A DNA stretch of 64,000 bases, taken from the NCBI RefSeq assembly GCF_022458985.1, contig NC_061770.1, positions 34,267,599-34,331,598 of the forward strand. Reading direction: 5' to 3'. The translations under genes were made by a program, and so were the position numbers. The notes beneath the pieces are model-generated. The model was given only the letters and a program-made list of their open reading frames with translations. It searched no databases and was not told the DNA's origin. Origin of the DNA: Mugil cephalus (Eukaryota > Chordata > Actinopteri > Mugiliformes > Mugilidae). Positions 25,601-38,400 of the stretch are shown here, one piece after another (the stretch's first letter is position 1; the number at the start of each line of letters is the position of its first letter).

Positions 25601-26483
25601 ACTGGCACACCTTCAACGGGACTAAAACATGCACAGTTTCTAGTCAATTTATACTCGAGCTACATGGGACACGACTGGGAACACCATAGATGGCTGCTTC
25701 TCTTTCAAAAAGAAAAAAAAAAGAAAAAGATAGTTCACGACAGGTTTTTTTTTCTTTTTTTTTGTCTTGTTCTTTTGTGCACATTTTCACTGGTGGGTTA
25801 CCGGCGGATGGTGTCACAGCTATGGTCATAAAAGAGTGTCGTCTCTTTAAATCTATTGCGTTAGGCTGTCTATGGCGCCTCAGCTCCTGTCGCGGAGCTA
25901 CTTGTAGCAGGAGATGCATGCACAAGTAGAGGTGGGACGACATAGGGTTAGACTGGTGTATCCAAAAAAAAACAACAAAAACAAAAAAAAAAGAAGGAGG
26001 ACACTAGCATGCGATGTGATGTGCGAATCAATTCAACGGCCTGAAATGAAGCTGACCCACCGTACATGTATCTCATTATTATGGCTTTCAGGGGAGAGTT
26101 TTAGAGTCCCGTAGTTTAAAAAACAAAAAACAAACAAAAAACTGTTTCGTTCAGAGGCTTTTTCACCTTAACAAGTATTTAATTCTCATAGACAGTTACC
26201 GTTTAAAATAAAACACTTAATGATTTTTTATTTTTTTGTATTTTGAGTGTAAAGCACATCAGTCTAACCCTAGTGGAGGTGGGGTGGGTTTGGAGAGTCG
26301 GGGGACAGAGACATGGCTGTACGTCTGGCTGGCAGTTAACGTGACATGGTACCTTGGCACATGACGATGGGGCACTGGGGGGAGGGGGGGTCATGAGGTG
26401 TCACTGGGGGGTGATTAGGTGGTCAGGCAGGCATTAGGGTGGTCGGGTTTGGGCGGGGGGAGGGGGGAGTCGGACACAGTCAT
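22608..26483. other. Spacer and probable rap1gds1 3' UTR
   Basis: No coding exon is visible. From about 24.4 to 26.5 kb the minus strand is probably the rap1gds1 3' UTR. It is rich in A/T runs, with a (GGA)n tract at 25557-25578 and G-runs near 26370-26470. TTTATTTATG at about 24502 gives AATAAA on the minus strand. A dispersed repeat (GTGTCAAACATACAGCCTGC onward) covers about 23690-24380. Confidence 0.4.
23690..24380 (+). repeat. Dispersed repeat with 'tcaaacat..gcc..gagccaaaa' head, copy 1
   Basis: The head block (CAAACATACAGCCTGCGAGC, then AGAGGGTCTAATCTGGGACG, AAAGTGTGAATATTACAT) is shared with 29238-29620 and about 44840-45210, and partly with 49490-49900. Copies share the later blocks CTTTGCACTAAAACAAA and GGTTAATGTG. 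No open frame. It resembles a common teleost non-autonomous repeat; the family name is not known to me. Confidence 0.5.
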
Positions 26484-29400
26484 TTAGCTCTGGGCAGTTA
26501 GTCGCTGCTCTGTGAGTGACGCCTGGTGTGACACCGTCTTGTTTTCGTGAGCCCGTAACTTGGACACCACGTCGATGAACGCCAGGCTCTGGACTTCTTT
26601 GTGGAGAGGCTCTGAGAAAAGAGAAGAGCATGAGGTAGGTTTTCAGTTTCATCCAACCGACAGAAGCCTCAATTCTCTACTGGAGACTTCTGGTGTCCCA
26701 CAGGGCTCTGTTCTGGCTCCCCTGTTATTCTCCTTGTTATTTGACAGATTGATGACACAATTATTTTTTGTTGGTCTATCGATCAAGTGATGTTTTCAAT
26801 CCGTGTATCATTTGTTTTTTAAAATAAAAAACGAATAATGACTTTTTTTCCCCTCAATATTCCTTTCTGAAAATGCAAAAACGGATAACGGTCTAACGGA
26901 AATAGCAGAAAAATGTCAGCAATAACTTTAATGATAATTAATCCCTAGTCAAAACCACAGGCACAGGTAAAAATGAGTTGTTATCCATTTTTTCATTTTG
27001 GTTTTGGGAACGAATATTGAGAAAACAAGTCATTATTAATTTTTTAAGTTTTGGCTTGGTTTTGAAAAAATGAATGATACATTTGTTTTTTTAAAATTAC
27101 TGTAACAAAAAAGGAGATAAGTAAAAATACAAAAAATAGGTCGAAATTGGAGTTTGAAACTCTCTCCTGCTTTTTGTTTGACGTCGACTATAGTTTTAAT
27201 TTGATAGAAAAAAAATGATTTGCCGATACTACCATAGGTGCAGTATGTACCAGAAATAGACTAACGTGAATGGGGGTGAGGCGGGGTGTGGGGGGGGGTC
27301 TCATAACAAATTAGAAATAGTTTTACACGTTCCAGGCAACGCAAAGTTAGACTAAAATTCAACAGTTTACTGATGACACTTTATTTAATCTCACAGACAT
27401 CTGTCTGTAGGATTCAAAGCACCGGTGCAGCTCTCTGCATAATGTGGCGCATATGTTTGATTTAAAGAGTTGCAGTGAGCCTCACCTGAGCCCATGACTG
27501 CACAGATGAGGATCATGGAGTTGTACTTGATCTCCGGTGCACTCCTCTCATCCGACAGCAGCTTGTGAAGCACCGACACCAGGCTGGATCCCACAAAGTC
27601 CTTCTCGGCTGCAACTGAGAATCCAGAAAGAAAACAAGTCTCAGAGAGCGTGTCACTGCGCAGACTGTCGGATTTATTTTGGGGACGAGGTAAATAAAGA
27701 AAGAAATAAAAAGCTGAAACACAATCTGCTTCCATTTCTCAACACGTACTGCAACAGTTCTCTACAGTCAGACAGTTTGGCTTTGCTTTCCATTATCCAC
27801 CTTTTTTTTGCTTTGATATATCTCAGAAGAATTTTTCAGACGGTGCACACTATGATCCAAAGTGCACTTGTGCAAAAACTGGGAAACATTCAAAACCTTT
27901 TACTTCAGAAATACAAGTATGTCAATACAAATAATATCTAAAAAGCTAAAAGAAATATCCAAACATAAGACTCAAAGGAACAGTAACAACCTTGTAATTT
28001 TTTTTTACAAATCTTACCTAAATCCAGCCCTGCTATGAGGCCCAAAGCCACCAGCGCTTCGTTCTGCATGATCATATGCTCACTGGTTGCCATGGTAACT
28101 AAATGCTTGACTCCTCCTCCCTGGATAACGGTCCTGACCACTTCCTGAAATTAAAAAAATTATGATAATTATAACAAAAAAATACAATAAAAAAAATACA
28201 ATAAAACTCTGGCAAATCAATCCTGACATGTTAATACCTTAGTGCAGTCAAAATCTATTTGTAGAGACAGATTCATATAATCGCTCAAAGTAGTCGTATA
28301 TGCTCAAAGTAGGCTGGACAAAAACGAAAAAACTCATATCTCTAGATTTTAGGTACATATGTGATATATATCTCAATATTTTAACTATAAGATAATATGC
28401 ATTATATATACAAAGATAGATATTTTAATGCGATTTACGATAAATGTCTTGATATGTTTTCCCAAAGCAAAAGCCACAAACGTGAGCAGACACTTACACA
28501 TTTATGTGAAAGAAAGCTATAAAAATACATTTCTGTTGTATATTAAATAAAAATGATATTTAAATAAAATAAATCACACTTACATCTAGTGACAAAATAT
28601 ATCGATAAATCTAAAAAAATCGCGATACGTGGTCCAGCCCTGGCTCACAGTCTAAAGACGTTGTCCAACTTTTTTTTTTAAGGACAAAGTGTGGAGTCTG
28701 ACCTTAGACTTGCTGTGTCGAATGAGGGCCGACAGAAGCCTGTTGGACTCCCCCATCACACCTGCGTGATCTTTGGCTTCGCACCACTCCACCAGCCTCT
28801 CCACCAGTTTCCCGTTGGTTCCTAGCTGGTCGGCGGCCTCGGCTGAACCGACGCACACAGCAGGGAAAGAAAACATCGCTGTCGTTTATTCTGCTGCTAC
28901 TGTACTTATGTGACTCAGAGCTGAGCCTCTAATTCTCTGTGCTGATAAGAATCTGTCTTGCAAACTCAGACCAAATTAACTTGAGATGATATGAATCAAG
29001 GCAATTAAATATTGTGCATAAAATGTAAAGCGCATCAAATATTCTCAGTTTGTCAGAGGCTGATACCTTGTGTATCGATGAGCATACGTAACGTCCCCAG
29101 GAGTTTAAACTGGACCGGAGGCATCTCTGACTGCAAAAATTTCAACACCACATCCGCCACACCAGCTGACAGCATCTTGGATTTGTTTACCACTAGAGAG
29201 AAAGGAAACAGCAGAGTGGATTTACACCAGGGTTGTTAAACATGTGGCCCGGGGACCAAAAACAGACCGTGAGAGGATCCAATCTGGCCCCGCGGGATGA
29301 AATTGCAAAGTGCGAAAATTATTATTAAAATTATTAAGTTTAAGTTTTAATAGAATGACTTTCTATTCCCACTCCTACCACTAGGGGTCAGAAATGTGCT

Positions 29401-32400
29401 GAAATTGCATTTTTTTGTAAGAAATGTGACATTATTCATAAAATCTTTTTAAAAACATAGTTTATTAAATGTAAACACTTTCAAAACTACGTCTTTGCAC
29501 CAAAACAAAAGAAAATATTTGATGTTTTTCTAAATTTTTTAATTGTGAATATGCTATTATGTTACTGGTTCAACTTGGGATCAAACTGGACTCTATGTGC
29601 CCCCCACTGAAAACAAAACTAAAGCCTGCTAAAGATTTTACGCTTAGTAAGTATTTGTAGCCTTAATATTGACGGACTGTTGAGTTCCTCTGCGTCTACA
29701 TGCGTCTAATGCAGCCACTCACCAGGTATAGCCAGGTTCCTCAGCGCGCTCAGTGCCGCGTGTTGAACGGTGACGTTTCCTTCGTCAACGTGTCGATCCA
29801 GCAGCTCCAGGAGCTTCTGCACAATTCCAGTGTCCACCATGTGGATGCAGTTCCCATCTACGCACACAGCAGAACAAATGCAGGTTAAAAAAAAAAAAAA
29901 GAAAAGAAAAAGGAAACCTGAGATTCCCGGGGAGGCTGAGCAGCGTCGGGTGCAGAGTAATAACTGTCACATTATTCATGCAAGAATCAGGATTGTTATC
30001 TTGTAGAATTCTGAATTTATTGTCACAAATGTCACGAGATAAACTCAGTAAATAAGATTTTGCACGACACGCTGCAGATTCCTACAAACTGAGTAAAAGA
30101 ATGATAACACTCCCTTATTAGAACATGACGGCTGCTTTCCCTGGAACCACTGAAGCTTTTCTCCTTTTCCGGAGCCATATAGTCAATGTACTAGCAAAAA
30201 AGACACTTAATTATTTGCAGGATGAAAACTTTAAGATGCTTTCGGGCTAAGTGACGCAGTGAACTGAGTTTTAGTCACTTATGTTCAGGTGTAGATCAGT
30301 GGACAAACGTTAGGAGGTTTGGGACAAAGTGGACCAGTGTAAGAGCTAAAATAAAACCTGAACTGAACTGTATTCTAACTAAGGGAGGGTATTGGCAAGG
30401 ACTTCACAATACAATACGATACGTATCACGATACTAGAGTCACGATACGATACATGATTGCGATATTATGATTTGCGATATGTTGCAATATTCTACATAG
30501 TTCTCTGAGAAATTTCAAATGCAGCTTGAAATATGTAAAGTTGTATATATGTTTGACAGATGACATCAGTGATAATTCGTTGGACAAATCGAGTCAAAAA
30601 ACAAGATTAATCCAAATGATCCATTTCCAATTTATTGCACTTGTACAGGCAAAGTGGTGGTGGAGAAGGTGTGGAAGTCGTTCAAGTTTGGCCCAAAACA
30701 TGACTTTTTCTTTTTCTTTTAAAATCAATATTAAGACATTCAAAATCGATATTGTATCGAAAGAAAAAATATCGCGATATATTGCCATATCGATATTTTT
30801 CCCACCCCTAACTGTAAAACTATCTAAGACACTTAGATAGCTATTTTTTTCCTCTACGGTATCCTGGGACTTAAATGTGACATGGAGCTTACCATTGCGA
30901 GCAAAGTTAGCGATAGCCAGAGCTCCTGCCAGCTGGAGCTGGTGGTTGTGAGATGGTACCCAGGACAGAACCCTCTGGAAGACACTGCCCTTTCCTCCCT
31001 CAAACAGCTTCTGCATGGACTCATCTAAACAGAGGAGGAATAGATAAACTGTAGATAAACGTACATTTCCTTGTAATTAAAAAACACATCAGTCTGGAGG
31101 AAGTGCGGGAGGGGCAACTGTATCGTGGCTCTACCCTCAGACCGTACTAATCAGACTCTGACGCCAAAGTCACAAGATGGCACCGCCCTGTACCCCTGGG
31201 AAAACAGGATCAGTTTGGCCAATGCAAGGAAGCGGAGACGTGTTTAGTCCATATTTATATACAGTCTATGGCTGCAACAGTATGGACATGCAGGCACCTT
31301 TTTAAACTGTCAGATTATTCTCCAGCAATAAAATCTACATAAAGATTGACTTGCTATTTATGATCATACACAGTATGTGTGTAGGTGAAATGTCAGTCTT
31401 TTTGTTGCAAGATCCTCCGGTTAAATCAGTCACCAGGAGGCCTGATCTAAAGTTTGCATCAAACCCTGGTGTTTACCTCCCAGCAGCAGCAGAACCATGA
31501 GGTCGGACGCAGTCTTGAGCTGAGCGATGTCCTCCTCCCGCTCTCCGTCCACAGTCTGAGCCACCACGTCCAGGAGACACTCCACCAGGCCGGCCTCCAC
31601 CAGCTGCAGCTTTATCGCATCTAAGAGGAGGAGGAGGAGGAGGAGGAGGAACACTTGTCTTCAGTGGACTGGGAGTCAACAGCAAAAAATGTGGTGCAGA
31701 ATGAGTGGAACTTTAGGTCAGTTAAACACAATCTTCAGGTTCCCACATGAACGTTCGCCATTAAACTATATAAGATATAAAAAGAAAACACTTCACTGCT
31801 CCAAAGGAGTTGGTGTAGTCTTCTAATACCTTTAATATCTCACTGTAACCACTGAAATTACACATGTGACATAAAGCAACGTTTACCTGAGGGTAATGGG
31901 AAGAACAAGCCTCCGTCAGAAGAAGAAGAAGTCAAAGATGTAGAAGAAGAAGTAGAAGATGAAGATGTAAAAGAAGTCAAAGAAGAAAAGGTCGAAGATG
32001 TTCAAGAGATGAAGAAGAAGTCGATGTTGAAGTCGAAGAAGTTGCAGATGGAGTAGAAGAACTCAAAGAAGAAAAAGTCAAAGATGTAGAAGAAATAGAA
32101 AGAATAGAAGAAGATGAAGATGTAAAAGAAGTAAAAGAAGTCAAAGAAAAGGACAAAGATGCTCAGTAGATGGAGAAGAAATCAATGTTGAAGTCCAAGA
32201 AGAATTTGAAGAAGTTGCAGAAGATGTAGAAGAAGTCAAAGAAGAAAAAGTTGAAGATGTAGAAAAAGAAGAAGAAGTCGAAGATATAGAAGAAGTCTAA
32301 GATGCAGAAGAAGACGAAGACGTACAAGAAGAGTAAAAGTCAAAGATGATGTTTCTGAGCTACAAGGACATGGTTTTAGTTTTTGGTGGACCATAAATTT

Positions 32401-35400
32401 TAACGTAAATTAAAAGATTAGCCTTGGCTGAACCCAGATACCAATCTGATCATTTGTAAAATGCCTGGATCGACCCTGATACCGATTGGGCGTTCCCTGT
32501 TACTCTGGAATATGGAAACTCGCAAAGGGAACATTTTTAATTAATGAAATGTTACAGACCAAAAAGAATCATCAGATTAGCTGATGAAAGCAATTACTGC
32601 AAAATCTACAAAGTCATGTTACGTTAACACATTTGCATCAAAAAAGTACTCTTAAATTATTCACAGAGTCGCTGTTCCAGTAGAAATCTAATGCAGCGTA
32701 CGACACATGAAAGGAAGGGAGAGTCTCAGAGAGAGGTTTCTCCAGATTGGAGGTAAGTAGGATGTTGTCCTGGAGACTGTGTGGGAGCACTCAGAGCGCC
32801 TGGAACGGTGATAACAAAAGGTCAGGAAGAGACGCTCGGTGCTGCCGGAGCGTTTGAAAAAGAGCAGCTGAGCAGATGCAGGAGACGTCTGCCATGACTG
32901 TACAGTTAGCAGCTTGCCTGGAAAGCATGACTCTCGCTGAGGGGGATAAATCACTGTACAGTAGGCAGTGGGGGTAGAGTGACTTTTTAAGGTCGCCTGT
33001 CATGTGGTGAAAGTCAAGTCGACGCCGACTGGTCTCTGATGACGTCACCAATAAAACAGTGGAAAGCAATAAATCTATACTCTAGACCTGGATACACACA
33101 CTGAGAACAGACAGTTCATGCGCTACATACTGTGAGCTGCAGATATGTATAGCCTGTATAAAAACAGGCAGCAGCTCAGCACCATCAATTTATTAGTGCT
33201 CCACTTCCTCTGCTAGCATTAGCATTAGCATTAGACGACGTCTTTTCAAACGCATTGCAGTAGTTCTTTTTTTGTATTTCTGGACTGACATGTCACAGTA
33301 GTATGGGCTTCCTCACCTGTCTTCTAGCGGCACCCACGTTGTTTTTTGCCTAAATATCGCAATAAAATAAATGGTAATGGAAACGCCCACATTAAAAAAA
33401 AACAAAAAAACAAAAAAAAAAACTCTTTAATATTGCTAAGACGTATCGATACAGAAGTTTAGCACAAAAGTGCAATGGAAACACTTTATATCGCATTTTC
33501 CCATCACCGCTGTAACTGGGGATGACGCAGGTGGTCATGTGATCAGGTGTGATGTGGTCATTTGAAGTCCAGAATTATGGGATATTGCAAGGCGAGACTT
33601 GACAAAAGTTACAGCTCATTCGCGAAACACCTTCCGATGGAAACACGTACAAAGCACAGTTTATTTTGCAAAACAACAAGCTAAAACAGCTAATGTCAAG
33701 TGATCAGCGACTAATCGACACGGCGCTTAAATGCTGACGCCGACAAACTGACTAGTCCACTAGTCTGTACAACCCCTAGATTTTCAGTGGAATAGATATG
33801 GCTTTACCAATAAGCAAAATAATAATAATAATAATAAAATGTGTGGATAATCAATTTTTTTTTTACCATTTTCTGCAAGCGGAGCAAGAACTTCAAATAT
33901 CATTTCCTTCTTCTCGTGCTCCGTCTGCTTCTGGAAAAGACGCACCAGCTCCTCAGCAATGTTAGTGGAGGCGAACTGCTCTTTGCTGGACTCTGTAAAC
34001 ACAAGAGGTGTGATCGCATGCGTCAGAAATGCTGCACTGAAGCACCACTTTTCTGAGTGGTATCGAAGTCTAAACATTTAATCTGCGTTGTCCCAGTTCT
34101 CTAATGTAGTCTTCACTCTCTTAAGGGCGTAAGGCAAGAGACACTTCTAATGTAAGACAAAATGCAAATATGTGCAACAGAATGCAATTTCAGCTTCCAT
34201 CCTATCAGGAACAAATGTGGTTAACAATTGTGCTACATTTGTATGAAAGATTTTTTTCACTAATCCTAAAACACTCATGGACATGGAATCTTCTTCTGTC
34301 GGCCTGGCTAGAGTGTACTCACCAAGCTCGGCCAAATTCCCGAAGGCAATTAGACACATTTCTGTCAGGGCTGTGTTGTGAGAGTGGACGCCTAGCAGCT
34401 TCACCAGAGTGGGAATCACACCCATATTGATCAGCTGCGCTTGTAAGGAATCTGCAGATAATGAAAGACAGGAGAACGACAGGCGGTCGATATGTTGCTC
34501 CGAACGTAGGTCAAGTAAGTTCTGTGGAGGTCAAGAGACGTACATGTGCATGATGTCGTGGACACGCTATCCCAAAACAGTCCTAAGCCATTCGCACGGA
34601 TCTGATTTTAACAATCCAAAAGCATTTTACCTTTTAATAAGAAGCTCAGTATGTTAGAGACTTAACATTTCATTCAAGAGTGAAAACAAGGCTCAGTAAA
34701 ACTTAGAATAATGGGGGGACACAGTCTATTTTAGGTATTTTTACCATCAACTTCTGCAACACAATCTGCAAACACTGTACACAATGTATAACTTTAACTC
34801 ACAGTGAAGTCACCCAATAATAACTTGTGTCAAGGAAATTCTCTACGACAGCAGTACATGTGATGTTGTTAAAAACAGCCAAAGCAAACTGAGATTCCAG
34901 AAACTGTGAAAGGAAGAAGTGGTGGAGTTAGAAGCGCCTGGATGATATTTGTATTTTAGAGTCAACCAGATGTGAAGAATCATGAGCGAATGGATGAGCA
35001 GAGCGGAAGGAAGAAGGAAAACGATCAACTTGTGGTTTTTCTCTGCAACAAGTGGAACCGCAAACCGATGTAAATGGAAAAATGAACCTGCACTGTAAGA
35101 GGTTTTTGTGCTTGGAACCGACTGGATTGCTTCATGGTTACTTCCTTTCCAACTGGGACACTTAATGGAACTGAAGCATGAAAACGCCTGTTCTTTCTCT
35201 ACTGTGTCAGGCCTGTTGTGTTGTCGTTGTGTATACTATTGGGTTACACAGACGAACTTGATTACTTGATTAGAGCACAAAAACAGAGGAGGAAGCATTA
35301 GGGATTCTGAGAAACGCTACCAGTAAAAGAAACCATTAATCAGATTAATAAGTCAGAATAATGAATTATGATGATACAATAATGAGTAGTCATACCAACT

Positions 35401-38400
35401 GTGACTCATCAGAGAATGGACATGTGCCTTCTGAGGGTGTCCTGTGTTGTCTGGCAACAGGATGTTGTTAGTGTCTCTGTGGTGGATCATCCCATAAATA
35501 CATGATCAGTTTGGGATCTAGTGAATTTGGAGTACTGTTCTTAATGTTTTTTTGAGTTGTTCCTAAAGCGTTTTTGTTTGTGTGTCATTGTCATAGAGTG
35601 AAGGGTGCCTGGTCTGGTCTAGGTGGGTGCTACATGTCTAAGTAACATCCACACGAATGAATGAATGAATGAATGAATGAATGAATGAATGAATGCCAGG
35701 TCCAAAACTTTCCTAGCAGAACACTGAATCGTCACAAGATGGTCGATGTTATTTACTTCTCCTGTCAGCAGTCATAATGTTGTGGCAGATTACTGTATTT
35801 TGTTCCTACTTAAGACGACGTAGTTTCGGTTGATTCGGTGCAAATCAAATCAAATTGTCAAGTTAGAAGCCGAAAGCTGCAGAAAGCCCCGAAAATTCAT
35901 CCATTCTTTTAGTGTAACCCCAAAAACCTCCACCATTAAGCCATAACCTCAAACCACCCAACCAACCACCCAGAGCCACCAACAGACCAACCTTTGCAGG
36001 AGCTCTAAGCCTGCCACATCACATACTCGCTGCTCTCAACAAGCCTTAAGAAAACCCAGTCCTGCTTACTTACCACCAGACTGCTGGATAAATTTACTTT
36101 CACACAAGTAATCGCACAGCTTCACAGTCCTGCGACCTCAACAAGTGCAGAGCAGGAGTCAGAACGGGGTCAGTCAAGCTTAGCATCAAGTTGGGAAGGA
36201 GAGGGAAAGGCAGCTAGCTAGCAAAACATGGTACGGTTAATAGCTAACATATGATATCTATTTCTTCAACCCATAAACTAAATGTAATATACTAACAGCT
36301 CTATTAAAGAGCACATAGTGTCAGCCCAACGGTGTTTTGGGCATATCTTGGTGCTTCTTGCACTACCAAAGTTGATATATTCATATGTATAATACACTGC
36401 CCAAAAGTCTAAAGGAACACTTTTTAATCAGCACTTTAGCATGTTGAACCTCTGGGATATTGATCTGGGCAGTTAAGTGGCAGAGGGGGTTGTCAATCCA
36501 TTTCAGGTGAAATGTAGGGACAACGATGAGACAAAACCCAAAACAGGAATGGTTTTACATTTGGCTAAAGGTCGGGGTCACTACTGGTAGCATGGGGCGA
36601 TACCTGGACCCTACAGAGGCTGCAAACATCAATATGTTCCAATACCACAAGGTTTTGCTGTGTCTCCCAGTATAGTCTCAAGAGCATGGAGGAGATTCTA
36701 GAGGTCAGGGAGGCACTCCAGTAGAAGGTCTCCAAACCATAAACATCCGCTCTTTTGTGCAAGAAGGAATGGGACGAACACTACCAGACCTACAGCACTG
36801 GTGTGAATGTCTCTGACCAAACAATTGGAAAAAGACTTCATGACGGTAGCCTTAGGGCCCAACGTCTCCGTAGAGTTCGACTGGCACTGCTATGTAACAC
36901 CAGAATTAGCAGGTCTACCACTGGCGCCCTGTGCTTTTAAGGGTGGACAATGCCCGTCCTCATGTGGCAAGAGTATGCAGGGAGTCCTGGGAGGCTGAAG
37001 GAACTGACACCACTGACTGGCCCCCACACTAGCATGGCCTAAATCCAATAGTAAAAAAAAAAAAAAAACACGACAAAATTTTTCAGTCCATCCAACATCG
37101 GGCCAGGTTGCACCTCAGACTGTCCAGGGGCTCAAAGATGCCCTGGTCCAGATCTGGGATGAGATGACCTAGGACACTAGATCACTTTGATTTTCGGGGT
37201 ATCTTTGAATTCAGCCCTCTGTAGGTCGATAGTTTTCATTTCTGTCTTTATAACACTTTACCCCGTCCATATCAGTATAGATACATATTTTCAAGTGTTC
37301 CTTCTATTATTTTGAGCAGTATATTATAATTTTTACTCTTGTGGCCATCGGGGATTAGTATGTTAACATGTGAACAACTGCCTAGAAGCACTAAACACAA
37401 AGTAAAGGATGAGGATGAAGGTAATGTTCATGGCTTTGAAAAAAACAAAAATGTAAAACAAAATTTCTGATTCAATGATTTAGTAAGATTAAAAGTTGGA
37501 GATAGAGTTATTACTACTTTGACTAACAGGGGAGAATTTTTGCACCAATCCATCCAATGGCAGTACATTTACAATATTAAGGGGTTACTCAAAACCAAAA
37601 ATGTCTGCCCTGCGGTAGCTCTAAAGAAAATGGCAGATAATCACCAAAAGCCATTAGGAGAGGGAATGTGGACCTACTGAATGTTGAAATGTGCAGGGGA
37701 GCAAAATGTGACGTTTTATCCAAAACAATTAAAGACGTTTCAGTGGAAACCAAAGTGGCCAACCAAGAGATTGACACTCTCTTAGGCCATGCCATTAGCG
37801 TGGTTGAAGGAACAAGAAGTAGTCAAAGGTAATGACTATGCTCTACTTACTGAGTCTATAATCAATGTGAACTGAAATGGTAAGTGTTGGGAGGGAGGTT
37901 CTGATAGGATGAAAGCTAGATTTTAGAAAGCTGGCAGATTATCTCAGAGTGGGAAGTTGGAAAAGCATGAGAGCATGGTAGAAATCACAGGAGAAAAGTC
38001 CGAACCAGGGAATGAAAGAATATTCTGGTTCAGTTCAGACTCTTTACTGTCTGTGCAAGACGGAGAGAACATCCGCGGATTAGTTGAGATGAGTTAACAA
38101 TGGTTCTCGGGGAAGGATGGTCATTACCATTATCATTGCTATAGTTCATCAGCATGCCACAAAAGACAGTCAAGAGCTTCTCATTTTCCGGCTCAGTATT
38201 TTGGGAGAGGGATTTAATGTGTTCAGCTACTATCTGAGCCCCTCCTGCCAGGTCAACTGCACTCCTGCCCTCATCTGCAAAACAAAGAGGCCGGAACACA
38301 AATCAACCACAAAGCAAATTAAAAAAAAAGAAGAAGCAAAAAAAACAAAAACACAACCTGATAAATACATATGAGAGCAATGAGCAGTAGAATACATACA

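Noticed and set aside
31915-32345. Glu/Lys-rich coding sequence suggested by GAA repeats
   Set aside because: All frames contain stops and the unit is irregular; it lies inside an intron.
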